Positions 26,760 through 34,124 of a DNA stretch of 64,000 nucleotides are shown piece by piece; the first letter of the stretch is position 1; every line of letters begins with the position of its first letter. Under the pieces are notes generated by a model, which saw only the letters and a list, made by a program, of their open reading frames with translations, ran no database searches and was not told where the DNA came from. This stretch comes from Flemingiibacterium sp045579745 (GTDB lineage: Bacteria > Bacillota > Clostridia > Oscillospirales > CAG-272). Location: contig JAZNMQ010000046.1 in the NCBI GenBank assembly GCA_045579745.1, forward strand, positions 41,309 through 105,308, read 5' to 3'. Position numbers and translations under genes: made by a program.

Positions 26760-27629
26760 ATGCGTTTCGCAGTAATATCGGACATACATTCAAATTATAT
26801 GGCACTTGAAAACGCGCTTTGCATTCTTGATGATATGCGCCGCCAAGGAAGCTCGATAGATGGAATGATATTCCTCGGAGATTATTTGACGGATTTCCCG
26901 TATCCTCAGAATACCTTGCGGCTTCTTGATGAGTGCAGGGCGGAGTTCCCTTGTTGGTTCGTTCGGGGAAACAGAGAGGATTATCTGATAAAGCATCAAA
27001 AGGATACATCAGATATTTGGAATGTATCTTCAAGCGGAGGCTCGCTGATTTATACATATGAGAATCTGTTCCCGCAGGACCTTGAGTGGTTTGAGAGCAT
27101 GCCTATATGCCTTGATGTAGCTCCTAAGAGGCTTCCTGCGATAACGGCGTGTCATGCTTCACCAGGTGGCAACAAGGAATGGATAATGAATCGACCGAGC
27201 CTTATTGATAAATACACATCTGAGATAATGGGGCAGGTGCTTCTTTGCGGTCATACTCATCGAAGCGGTGTGGTTGAGGCGAACGGACGTCGGGTTATAT
27301 TTTGCCCAAGCCTTGGACTTCCTCAGGACCATCGCTCGAGCTCAAAGATGATTATACTCGAATCCGGACACAAAGCGTGGAGATATCGCACCATAACCGT
27401 TGATTACGACAAAAAGAAAATGGTCGCTGAGTTTAAGAAAAGCGGGCTTTATGACAGAGCCGGAATTTGGGCGAAGTGTATTATCAAATCTATGTTTGAC
27501 GGACGTGACCACGCATCGCGCTGCGTAGCACTTGCATGGCGCAAAGCGACTGCTGACGGATTCACAAGCGGAACGGCTCTCCCGGAGCAGTATTGGGAAG
27601 CAGCCGGAAGGGAACTGTCGATTATTTAG
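26760..27629 (+). CDS. Metallophosphoesterase (calcineurin-like)
   Basis: 289 residues. The five metal-binding blocks are in order: VISDIHSNYMALE, FLGDYLTDFP, VRGNRED, TACHAS and LCGHTHRSG. The layout matches bacterial calcineurin-like phosphoesterases of the YfcE/PrpE-like group. About 70 C-terminal residues after the catalytic domain (WRYRTITVDYDKKKMV onward) are an extra basic helical region of unknown role. GGGGAGG precedes the ATG and a consensus promoter lies just upstream, so expression may be strong. The substrate cannot be predicted. Confidence 0.88.
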   Translation: MRFAVISDIHSNYMALENALCILDDMRRQGSSIDGMIFLGDYLTDFPYPQNTLRLLDECRAEFPCWFVRGNREDYLIKHQKDTSDIWNVSSSGGSLIYTYENLFPQDLEWFESMPICLDVAPKRLPAITACHASPGGNKEWIMNRPSLIDKYTSEIMGQVLLCGHTHRSGVVEANGRRVIFCPSLGLPQDHRSSSKMIILESGHKAWRYRTITVDYDKKKMVAEFKKSGLYDRAGIWAKCIIKSMFDGRDHASRCVALAWRKATADGFTSGTALPEQYWEAAGRELSII

Positions 27630-27789
27630 GCGGCAAGGCACAGCCGTTCCGAGCTGTGCTCGTATATAATAACAAGAATTTAGGAGTAAAGTTTGAAAAC
27701 ATATTTTCAAACGCTCTTTTGCAGCGCTGATTCGGTTTAACACCGAAGCTTGGCTGACGCAAACCGCGCCCCAAGAAGGGCAGAAAGGA
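27630..27789 (+). other. Leader region before ahcY with several hairpins
   Basis: The gap holds GCACAGC/GCTGTGC (27638-27659), a TATAAT at 27665-27670 without a good -35, TTTGAAAA/TTTTCAAA (27692-27711) and TTCGGT/ACCGAA (27731-27747). An AGGAG at 27682 followed by TTG could start a 15-codon leader peptide ending at a TAA near 27737-27739. The region does not match the SAH riboswitch consensus as far as I can tell. It ends in the folded element shared with rdgB. Confidence 0.35.
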
Positions 27790-27826
27790 AGCTTTCGCTG
27801 CGGCGTAAGCTATGGTAATAAAAATG
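27781..27826 (+). promoter_or_regulatory. Folded leader element before ahcY (shared with rdgB and nifS)
   Basis: CAGAAAGG then a stem AGCTT-T-CGC (27790-27798) with GCG-T-AAGCT (27803-27811), loop TGCG, then 12 nt to ATG 27824. The first 17 nt and the last 15 nt match the rdgB leader almost exactly while the stem differs but still pairs. Confidence 0.45.
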
Positions 27827-29065
27827 AGCAGTATTAAAGATATCAACCTTGCAAAAAGCGGACACGATAAGATAAATTGGGTTAAGAGCTATATGCCTGT
27901 TCTTAACATAATCAATGAGCAGTTTACTCGTGAAAAGCCGTTTGCCGGCAAGAAAATATCCATGTCGATTCATCTTGAAGCAAAAACAGCCTACCTTGCG
28001 ATTACATTAGCAGCAGGCGGAGCGGAGGTTTATGTAACCGGCTGTAATCCGCTCTCGACTCAGGATGATGTTGCGGCAGCACTTGTCGAGCTCGGATTCG
28101 AGGTTAACGCATGGCGCGGTGTAACAGATGCGGAATACGAGGAGCATTTAAAGAAGACTCTTTCGCTTTGCCCGGATGTTATGATTGACGATGGAGGTGA
28201 CTTAACACACCTTCTTCATGGCGAATGCCGCGAATACGGAAAGAATCTGATTGGCGGATGCGAGGAAACAACCACGGGAATCCATAGATTGTTTGCGCGT
28301 CAGGCGGCAGGACTGCTTGATTACACGATGATAGATGTCAACGATGCAGACTGCAAGCATTTGTTCGACAATCGCTATGGCACAGGTCAGTCAACGCTTG
28401 ACGGTATCATGAACAGCACAAATCTCATTATCGCGGGTAAAACTGTAGTTGTAGCAGGCTACGGCTGGTGCGGTAAGGGCATTGCAATGCGTGCGAAGGG
28501 CATGGGCGCGAATGTTATCGTTACCGAAATTGATCCGGTTAAGGGAATTGAGGCTGTTATGGACGGCTTCAGGGTTATGACTATGGATGAGGCATGCGCA
28601 CTCGGTGACCTTTTCATAACCGTTACGGGCTGCAAGGACGTAATTCGCGCAGAGCATTTTGACAAGATGAAGGATGGCGTGCTTCTTTCAAACAGCGGTC
28701 ACTTCGATGTTGAAATCGATAAGGTTGCGCTTCGTGATAAGGCTGTCGAGGTTTGGGAAAGGAAGCCTAACATAACAGGCTACAGAATGGCGGACGGCCG
28801 TGTCCTGAACCTTATGGCTGAGGGACGCCTTGTTAATCTTGCGGCAGGAAACGGACATCCTGCGGAAATAATGGATATGAGCTTTGCAATCCAGGCTAAG
28901 AGCCTTGAATATCTTGTCAAGAATGAGGGCAAGCTTGAAAAGAAGATATATCAGGTCCCGCGTGAGATAGATGCCGAGGTAGCTGCTCTCAAGCTTCAAT
29001 CGCTCGGAGCAACTCTTGATGTGCTGAGCGAAGAGCAAAAAGAATATCTTGCAAAGGTAGATTGA
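27824..29065 (+). CDS. ahcY: Adenosylhomocysteinase (S-adenosylhomocysteine hydrolase)
   Basis: 413 residues from the ATG at 27824; an in-frame ATG at 27812 is possible, but alignment of the leader with that of rdgB puts the start at 27824. The sequence opens MSSIKDINLAKSG and contains MSIHLEAKTAYLA, CEETTTGIHRL, the NAD-binding VVAGYGWCGKGIAMRAKGMGA and SNSGHFDVEID. It lacks the roughly 40-residue insert of mammalian and many bacterial forms, fitting the shorter bacterial/archaeal class. It splits SAH to adenosine and homocysteine, relieving product inhibition of methyltransferases, several of which are encoded nearby. It is monocistronic, with a terminator after it. Confidence 0.95.
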   Translation: MSSIKDINLAKSGHDKINWVKSYMPVLNIINEQFTREKPFAGKKISMSIHLEAKTAYLAITLAAGGAEVYVTGCNPLSTQDDVAAALVELGFEVNAWRGVTDAEYEEHLKKTLSLCPDVMIDDGGDLTHLLHGECREYGKNLIGGCEETTTGIHRLFARQAAGLLDYTMIDVNDADCKHLFDNRYGTGQSTLDGIMNSTNLIIAGKTVVVAGYGWCGKGIAMRAKGMGANVIVTEIDPVKGIEAVMDGFRVMTMDEACALGDLFITVTGCKDVIRAEHFDKMKDGVLLSNSGHFDVEIDKVALRDKAVEVWERKPNITGYRMADGRVLNLMAEGRLVNLAAGNGHPAEIMDMSFAIQAKSLEYLVKNEGKLEKKIYQVPREIDAEVAALKLQSLGATLDVLSEEQKEYLAKVD

Positions 29066-29074
29066 CAAAATATG

Positions 29075-29115
29075 CGCCGGAGACGCTTATTTACAAGGCG
29101 TTCTCCGGTTATTTA
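29075..29115 (+). terminator. Terminator after ahcY
   Basis: CCGGAGACGC pairs with GCGTTCTCCGG (one bulged T) around an 11-nt loop, followed by TTATTTATT. Confidence 0.75.
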
Positions 29116-29146
29116 TTAGTAAAGTGTAAATGTTTTCACAATTGTC

Positions 29147-29175
29147 TTGCCAATCTTCGAAATATGATTTATAAT
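29147..29175 (+). promoter_or_regulatory. Predicted sigma-A promoter of the sortase gene
   Basis: TTGCCA (29147-29152), 17-nt spacer, TATAAT (29170-29175). Confidence 0.65.
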
Positions 29176-29207
29176 AGGGTAGTATAACTTTTTACGGAGG
29201 ATTTTCA

Positions 29208-30257
29208 TTGGACATTCAGGGTATCATTAATAAATTCCGTTTTGCAAAATCGAATACCAATGCGTCCGAAGCACATACTGAGGTTGTTTACGAAATATCT
29301 CATGGGAGAATCGATACCTTCGTTGAATCGCTCAACGAGCTCACTCCCGATGATATTGCGCCCTCGAAGCCGAAGCAAAAACGCACACTCGCTGATTTCA
29401 TCCCGTCGATTTTTCGGTATGCCGTTCTGACCGTCAGTGCGGTTGTGTTTATTATAAGTACGTTCACACTTGTGTACAACTTTGTTGATTACAAACGCGC
29501 AGATGATATTTACGGGCAGATTTCGGATAACATCTTTGATGAAAGCTTAGGCTCAACCGATCCTCGTGCGGTAGCTCTATCTCAGGCGTCAGCAAAAATG
29601 TCAGCAATGCCTGATTATTATACAGGTCTGTCAGATACCGCCTGGGAGGATTTCGATGCGGACGCTGAGGGCTCTTATAATATCAAATTCCAGCAGATGA
29701 AAGCGAATCTTACCTATTTGCGGACGATTAATCCGGATATTTACGGCTATATGCACATTGAGGGAACGGCGATTAGCTATCCGCTCGTTCAGTCGAATGA
29801 TAATGAGTACTATCTTGACCACGCATACACAGGCGACTATATGGTTGTCGGCTCGATTTTTGCCGATTACAGAGCGAAGGAGCATATCGAGGATGACCGC
29901 AACACCGTTTTTTACGGGCATAATATAAACACCGGTACAATGTTCCATGATGTTACAAAATTCTTCGACAAGGAAGTTTTTGAGTCAACGCTTATTGAGA
30001 TATACACCTTTGACGGAATCTACTATTTTAAACCGTTTGCGATATATGACACGATCTCAACCTACCAATATTTCCGCATGCGATTTGAAGATGATGAGGA
30101 TTTTGTTAGCTTCTGCGAGAAAATGCACGCAAATTCCAGAATTAAGAATGACACGACATTTACTGCAGATGACCAGATAATCACGCTTTCAACCTGCACA
30201 AATTTTGGTAACGGAAGATATGCTCTTCACGCAAAGCTTGTTAAGGTGGAAAAATGA
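29208..30257 (+). CDS. srtB: Class B sortase
   Basis: 349 residues with a TTG start 7 nt after CGGAGG. A cytoplasmic stretch of about 60 residues precedes one membrane segment (about 64-86). The extracellular catalytic domain has the sortase triad: His in VFYGHNINTGTMF, Cys in ITLSTCTNFGNGRYAL and the Arg in the same block. The helix-rich insertion before LSTC and the YPLVQSNDNEYYLDHAYTG entry match class B. Sortases join surface proteins to the wall or build pili. No sortase-substrate gene or haem-uptake cluster is adjacent, so this may be a housekeeping type. The 60-residue cytoplasmic N-terminus is unusually long. Confidence 0.92.
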   Translation: MDIQGIINKFRFAKSNTNASEAHTEVVYEISHGRIDTFVESLNELTPDDIAPSKPKQKRTLADFIPSIFRYAVLTVSAVVFIISTFTLVYNFVDYKRADDIYGQISDNIFDESLGSTDPRAVALSQASAKMSAMPDYYTGLSDTAWEDFDADAEGSYNIKFQQMKANLTYLRTINPDIYGYMHIEGTAISYPLVQSNDNEYYLDHAYTGDYMVVGSIFADYRAKEHIEDDRNTVFYGHNINTGTMFHDVTKFFDKEVFESTLIEIYTFDGIYYFKPFAIYDTISTYQYFRMRFEDDEDFVSFCEKMHANSRIKNDTTFTADDQIITLSTCTNFGNGRYALHAKLVKVEK

Positions 30258-31081
30258 TGACGCATTCAAGCGCTCATAAGGGTGTGCTGATTTGCCCGTT
30301 TTGCAAGGCAGAGCTCGAACGCGGCGGTAATTGCGGTGCGAGCTTTTACTGCAAGGGTGAAAGACGGCATTGCTTTGATATCGCAAGAAGCGGATACGTC
30401 AGCCTCACCCGCTCGTCGGGCAGCTCCGGAGATGATAAGGGTATGGTCCGCTCAAGGACGGCATTCCTTGAAAAGGACTACTATTCACCGTTTGCCGATG
30501 CTGTTGTAAAGGCGGTTGACGGCGCGGAAATTGTTATAGATGCAGGCTGCGGAGAGGGCTACTATTCAAACCGTATAGCAAATTCACACTCGCGGGTTTA
30601 CGGCTTTGACCTATCAAAATACGCATGTGAGCATGCGTCAAAAAAAGCAAAGGCGTTATCAAACGGAGCATTTTTCGGAGTATCAAGCGTATTCGAGCTG
30701 CCGATAGCCGATGAGTGCGCAGATGCGGTCGTATCGCTTTTTGCACCGATTGCCGAGCGAGAATTTTCCCGCGTGTTGATGTCTGGCGGCAGGCTTATTG
30801 TCGGTGCGGCAGGCAGACACCACCTGATTGAATTAAAGCGGGCGATATACAGCGAGGCGTATGAAAATGACGAACGCCATGACTTGCCGTTCGGATTCGA
30901 GCTTGAGAAATGCGAAAATATAACATACAAGTTCCTGTGCGAGGATTTGAAAAGCTTGTTCTATATGACTCCGTATGCGTTCAGAACCTCGACGGAGGAT
31001 GCGGCAAAGCTCGATAAAATAAATCAACTTGAAATTACTGCGGATTTTGTCCTTTACATTTATAAGAAAGTGGAGCGCTAA
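30254..31081 (+). CDS. RlmA-like 23S rRNA (guanine-N1) methyltransferase
   Basis: 275 residues. An N-terminal zinc ribbon (C14-PF-C17, then Cys/His at CGASFYCKGERRHCFD) precedes SGYVSLTR and a Rossmann methyltransferase domain with VIDAGCGEGYYSNRIA (SAM motif I) and the PIADECADAVVSLFAPI block. This zinc ribbon plus methyltransferase arrangement is that of RlmA I/II, which methylate G745 or G748 of helix 35 in 23S rRNA; the exact target cannot be assigned. It starts in the sortase stop codon (ATGA overlap), an odd partner, and is followed by a glycosyltransferase. Confidence 0.88.
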   Translation: MMTHSSAHKGVLICPFCKAELERGGNCGASFYCKGERRHCFDIARSGYVSLTRSSGSSGDDKGMVRSRTAFLEKDYYSPFADAVVKAVDGAEIVIDAGCGEGYYSNRIANSHSRVYGFDLSKYACEHASKKAKALSNGAFFGVSSVFELPIADECADAVVSLFAPIAEREFSRVLMSGGRLIVGAAGRHHLIELKRAIYSEAYENDERHDLPFGFELEKCENITYKFLCEDLKSLFYMTPYAFRTSTEDAAKLDKINQLEITADFVLYIYKKVER

Positions 31082-31113
31082 GCATTACAGTCGCTCACAC
31101 GGGTTAAAATTTT

Positions 31114-31818
31114 ATGAAAATTTCACTTTGCATACCGATGTATAATGAAAGCAGTATCATAGAAGCCACGTTGAATACTGTATCCGAATGGATGAAGTCG
31201 AACATTGAGGATTATGAGGTAATATTCTCTGATGACGGCAGCACGGACGGCTGCCGCGCGACGGTGGATCGCTTTGGAGATCCAAGAATTCGCTCTGTAG
31301 GGTATGAGCATAACATGGGCAAGGGTGCGGCTATACGAAACGGTGTTCTGAATTCGACGGGCGATATCGTAATTTTTACGGACTGCGATTTGGCGTATGG
31401 ACTCGATGTTATAAAGCAGGCTATTGCAGAATTTGAAGCCGATTCCGAGGCGGATGTTGTTATCGGTTCGCGCAATCTGTCGCAGGACGGCTATCAGGGA
31501 TATACCTTCATTCGCAGGCTTGCGTCAAAGGTGTATATTAAATGCCTTGCAATTGCGGCAGGGTTCAAGCTTTCAGATTCACAGTGCGGCTTTAAATGTT
31601 TTCGCGGCGATATCGCACGCAAAATCTTTTCAACATGCGAGGTCAACGGCTTTGCGTTCGATTTTGAAGTGCTCATCAAGGCGAAAAATCTCGGAGCCAA
31701 GATTGTTGAAACTCCTGTAAAGGTAATAAATCATCGCGAGAGCAAGGTTAATGTTCTTCGCGATAGTATCAAAATGCTTCGCGATGTGAGTAAAATAAAG
31801 AGAAATAATAAAAAATAA
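31114..31818 (+). CDS. Family 2 glycosyltransferase (polyprenyl-phosphate sugar transferase type)
   Basis: 234 residues forming a single GT-A domain: SLCIPMYNESSIIEATL, FSDDGSTDGCR (nucleotide-sugar binding), GKGAAIRNGVL, FTDCDLAYGLD (DxD-like metal site) and SQCGFKCFR. The pattern is that of DPM1/polyprenyl-phosphate glucosyl- or mannosyltransferases, which load sugars on the lipid carrier at the inner membrane face. No membrane helices follow, so it relies on partners. The ribosome binding site is weak. It is the last gene of the sortase unit, so envelope glycosylation is a plausible shared theme. Confidence 0.87.
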   Translation: MKISLCIPMYNESSIIEATLNTVSEWMKSNIEDYEVIFSDDGSTDGCRATVDRFGDPRIRSVGYEHNMGKGAAIRNGVLNSTGDIVIFTDCDLAYGLDVIKQAIAEFEADSEADVVIGSRNLSQDGYQGYTFIRRLASKVYIKCLAIAAGFKLSDSQCGFKCFRGDIARKIFSTCEVNGFAFDFEVLIKAKNLGAKIVETPVKVINHRESKVNVLRDSIKMLRDVSKIKRNNKK

Positions 31819-31968
31819 TGAATTTGGCAGGCAAGCTCGAAAGGGCGCGGGACATGTTTTTCGGTGAATAATTGTTTACAAGCACTTTCAGTCGTCTTGG
31901 CGGAGTCGGGTTTGGGAAAATATTTGTTGGAGCAGATGTGACTTTACAATAATTTCATAAAATAGCAC

Positions 31969-31996
31969 TTGAAATTTTTTACATGTATGATATAAT
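31969..31996 (+). promoter_or_regulatory. Predicted promoter of the Cys-rich membrane protein gene
   Basis: TTGAAA (31969-31974), 16-nt spacer, TATAAT (31991-31996) with an extended -10 (TGATATAAT). Confidence 0.65.
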
Positions 31997-32040
31997 AAAA
32001 ACATGATAATACTATCTATTGAAAAGGACGGTAATGAATT

Positions 32041-32358
32041 ATGAAAAATTGCAAAAAAAGCTCGGGTCTTACTCCGTTGCAGCTTACACTGATAATTGTG
32101 GGTGCAATTATCGCCGCTGTCGGAATAATGGTTTTGATTATGCAGATTTGCAAGAAGAAGTGCAACAAGAATGCAATTGATGCTTGCTGCTGCGAGTGCG
32201 AGCCGGATGAGCTCGACGGTTGGGAAATCGATGATGATATTCTCAGAGAGCTTGATTTCGATGATGAGGATGAATGCGATTGTGACTGCTGCTGCGATGA
32301 ATGCGATTGCGAAGCTGACGCGCTTGAAGCAGAAAGCGATGCCGAAAACAATAATTAA
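32041..32358 (+). CDS. Small Cys- and Asp/Glu-rich membrane-anchored protein
   Basis: 105 residues. One hydrophobic segment (about 13-36) is followed by KKKC, a positive patch that should keep the tail in the cytoplasm. The tail holds 13 of the 14 cysteines in two clusters, C49-C50-C51-E-C53 and C79-D-C81-D-C83-C84-C85-DE-C88-D-C90, within an extremely acidic context (Asp/Glu about 40% of residues 52-102). This is a metallothionein-like composition and suggests metal binding, but no family is recognised. It has its own strong promoter, AAAAGGACGG before the ATG, and its own terminator, so it is clearly a real gene. Confidence 0.85.
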   Translation: MKNCKKSSGLTPLQLTLIIVGAIIAAVGIMVLIMQICKKKCNKNAIDACCCECEPDELDGWEIDDDILRELDFDDEDECDCDCCCDECDCEADALEAESDAENNN

Positions 32359-32365
32359 TTAGCAC

Positions 32366-32400
32366 AAAGCTCCTTCGGTTATTCCCGAAGGAGCTTTAAG
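32366..32400 (+). terminator. Terminator after the Cys-rich protein gene
   Basis: A perfect 13-bp stem, AAAGCTCCTTCGG with CCGAAGGAGCTTT, around a 6-nt loop. Confidence 0.85.
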
Positions 32401-32508
32401 TATTTTGAGAGATGTATCAAAAGCATGGAATGGTTAAACATATTATGGGTTGAGGCGGATTTTCAGATTTTGAAAATTGCAAGACTCATTAGGATTCGCG
32501 TTTGTAGA

Positions 32509-32550
32509 AACATCCCCTCGAAAGCGGCTTTCACTCTTCGAGGGGATGTT
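32509..32550 (-). terminator. Terminator of the lipoprotein gene
   Basis: A perfect 13-bp stem, AACATCCCCTCGA with TCGAGGGGATGTT, with a 16-nt loop, directly after the minus-strand stop at 32553. The T-run is short (TTTCT), so termination may be partial. The 110 bp between it and the previous terminator hold nothing recognisable. Confidence 0.7.
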
Positions 32551-32552
32551 GT

Positions 32553-33851
32553 TTATGTGAGATATTCCAACCATTCGGCTTTCAATTCTTCATATGGTTT
32601 CCCGAGGTTTCCCTCGATATCTTGCGTATAATGCGCCGTGAGCACCTTGTCGAAGCCGTAAGTGTCGACGAGATATGTTATCAGCGAGGTTGACTGCCAG
32701 TAGGTCAATTCGCTTCCTATGAATGAGAATTCTTTCTTGTTCACAAGCTCATACGCCTCGCCGATCGTTGTACTATGATGAGAGTCAAGCTCCAGCGACG
32801 CGACAATATCACTGTATAGACGCAGATCAAAATGATCAACATGATCGTATTTTCCGCCGCGGGCGGTGTACTGGTCAAAGATCATTTTATACATCTTCGC
32901 TGTTTCATCGCCTGCATCCGCGCGCGCATCGAAATATCCGCTCTGCGCCATCACGAGAAGCTGTATGTAGCCGGTGGCAATCTGATCGTTGAACCCAAGC
33001 GCTTTTCCAAGATAATTACAAATGCCCTCACTCAGCCAAATATGGTTGCTTTCGTGGATGCCCATGGCATGAACGGCTTCGTGCAGCGCGGAGGAGGAAT
33101 CGTTGATGTACATATTTCCCGTATCATACATGGTTTTTGAACAGCCGCTACCGTCAAAGGTCATGTAGAAATTGTAATCACGATCGGTTTCCAGCCCTTC
33201 GTCGAGGTTATTTGCTTTCAGATATTCGATCATATCATAAAGTCCGGTCGTATTGAAGTAGAGGAAGCCATGATACTGTGAAGGACTTCCTGCATCAAAA
33301 TCCTCGAAATAATAGGTCACGCGATCAAATGCGATGATATATTTGTAGGTGCCGTCCGACGAAAAATCCATTGACGCAAGAAGCGCCTCCACCTCAGGTG
33401 CCTGAGTATAGGCGGTGTCAAGTCCAAGCGATTTCAGATAGGCGCTTTTATATTCGAGGCGCTTGTCTATATCGAGAAGCGCCTCGACACCGTATTCATC
33501 AAGGATAAAGCGGAACAACGCCTCTGCCACAGGGACGGATGTTTCTTTGTCGTAGGTAAAGAAATGGTCGAACAGTGTAAGATAAGTCATGTTTGTCGGG
33601 ATAGCAAAAAAATCCTTGAGATCCTGCGGTTGCTTATCATTTTCGTATGCCAAAAGTCCATAGGACAGCCATTCTTCGCTGCTGGCACGAACCGCTTCAA
33701 ATTGGTCGGGAACTGTTCCCGTTGATATCTCGGCTGTGTTTTCTGTATCTTGATGATCTTCGCTTTGTGGTGGCTTGGGTGCATTTGTGCATGAAACAAA
33801 TGAAATCATCACAAGCAACAGAATGACTAAAAAAGCAAATTTAATTTTCAT
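32553..33851 (-). CDS. Lipoprotein with gluzincin-like zinc metallopeptidase motif
   Basis: 432 residues. A signal peptide ends in a lipobox with the lipidated cysteine at C21 (FVSC), so the protein is anchored outside the membrane. A short Thr/Glu-rich linker leads to a domain with HEAVH at 257-261 (two zinc His plus catalytic Glu) and WLSEG with E275 14 residues on, the third ligand in gluzincin peptidases. The family is not one I can name and the substrate is unknown. It follows a small membrane-protein gene by 2 bp, so the two are one unit. A strong hairpin terminator follows. Confidence 0.78.
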   Translation of the reverse strand: MKIKFAFLVILLLVMISFVSCTNAPKPPQSEDHQDTENTAEISTGTVPDQFEAVRASSEEWLSYGLLAYENDKQPQDLKDFFAIPTNMTYLTLFDHFFTYDKETSVPVAEALFRFILDEYGVEALLDIDKRLEYKSAYLKSLGLDTAYTQAPEVEALLASMDFSSDGTYKYIIAFDRVTYYFEDFDAGSPSQYHGFLYFNTTGLYDMIEYLKANNLDEGLETDRDYNFYMTFDGSGCSKTMYDTGNMYINDSSSALHEAVHAMGIHESNHIWLSEGICNYLGKALGFNDQIATGYIQLLVMAQSGYFDARADAGDETAKMYKMIFDQYTARGGKYDHVDHFDLRLYSDIVASLELDSHHSTTIGEAYELVNKKEFSFIGSELTYWQSTSLITYLVDTYGFDKVLTAHYTQDIEGNLGKPYEELKAEWLEYLT

Positions 33852-33853
33852 CG

Positions 33854-34096
33854 TTATTCCTCAAATTCCTCAGCGCAGCATGCGTCGCGCGCGGCAATTA
33901 TCTTGCGGCGCTTCAGCTCATCCTTGGAATCGAGATAGAGAAGCGCGGTTCCAATGGCGGCACTTATTACAGAAAAAGCTAATATGACCGTAGACATACT
34001 TTTTTTCTTTCTGAACATCATTATGAACACAGCGAGTAATGAGGTTGACTGAGCTAAAAGAGTTAATCCTATATAAAATTTATTCTTGTTCAGCAT
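33854..34096 (-). CDS. Small two-helix membrane protein
   Basis: 80 residues with two hydrophobic segments (about 9-27 and 36-54) joined by a basic loop (FRKKKSMS), so both ends probably lie outside or the loop is cytoplasmic. The C-terminal tail is charged and ends CCAEEFEE. No family recognised. AGGAGG precedes the start at a normal distance, and the stop is 2 bp before the start of the peptidase lipoprotein gene, whose ribosome binding site (GAGGAA) lies in the tail codons. The tight coupling suggests a functional pair. Confidence 0.72.
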   Translation of the reverse strand: MLNKNKFYIGLTLLAQSTSLLAVFIMMFRKKKSMSTVILAFSVISAAIGTALLYLDSKDELKRRKIIAARDACCAEEFEE

Positions 34097-34124
34097 CTAT
34101 TACCTCCTTGATATCAAAGACAAA

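Noticed and set aside
27630..27823. S-adenosylhomocysteine riboswitch before ahcY
   Set aside because: GCAGCGCTG gave a superficial match, but the conserved GAGGAGCGCTGC-type core and the second conserved strand are not present; left as an unassigned structured leader.
32425..32631. 68-codon reading frame between the two terminators
   Set aside because: It runs through the 32509-32550 hairpin and into the antisense end of the lipoprotein gene, without ribosome binding site.
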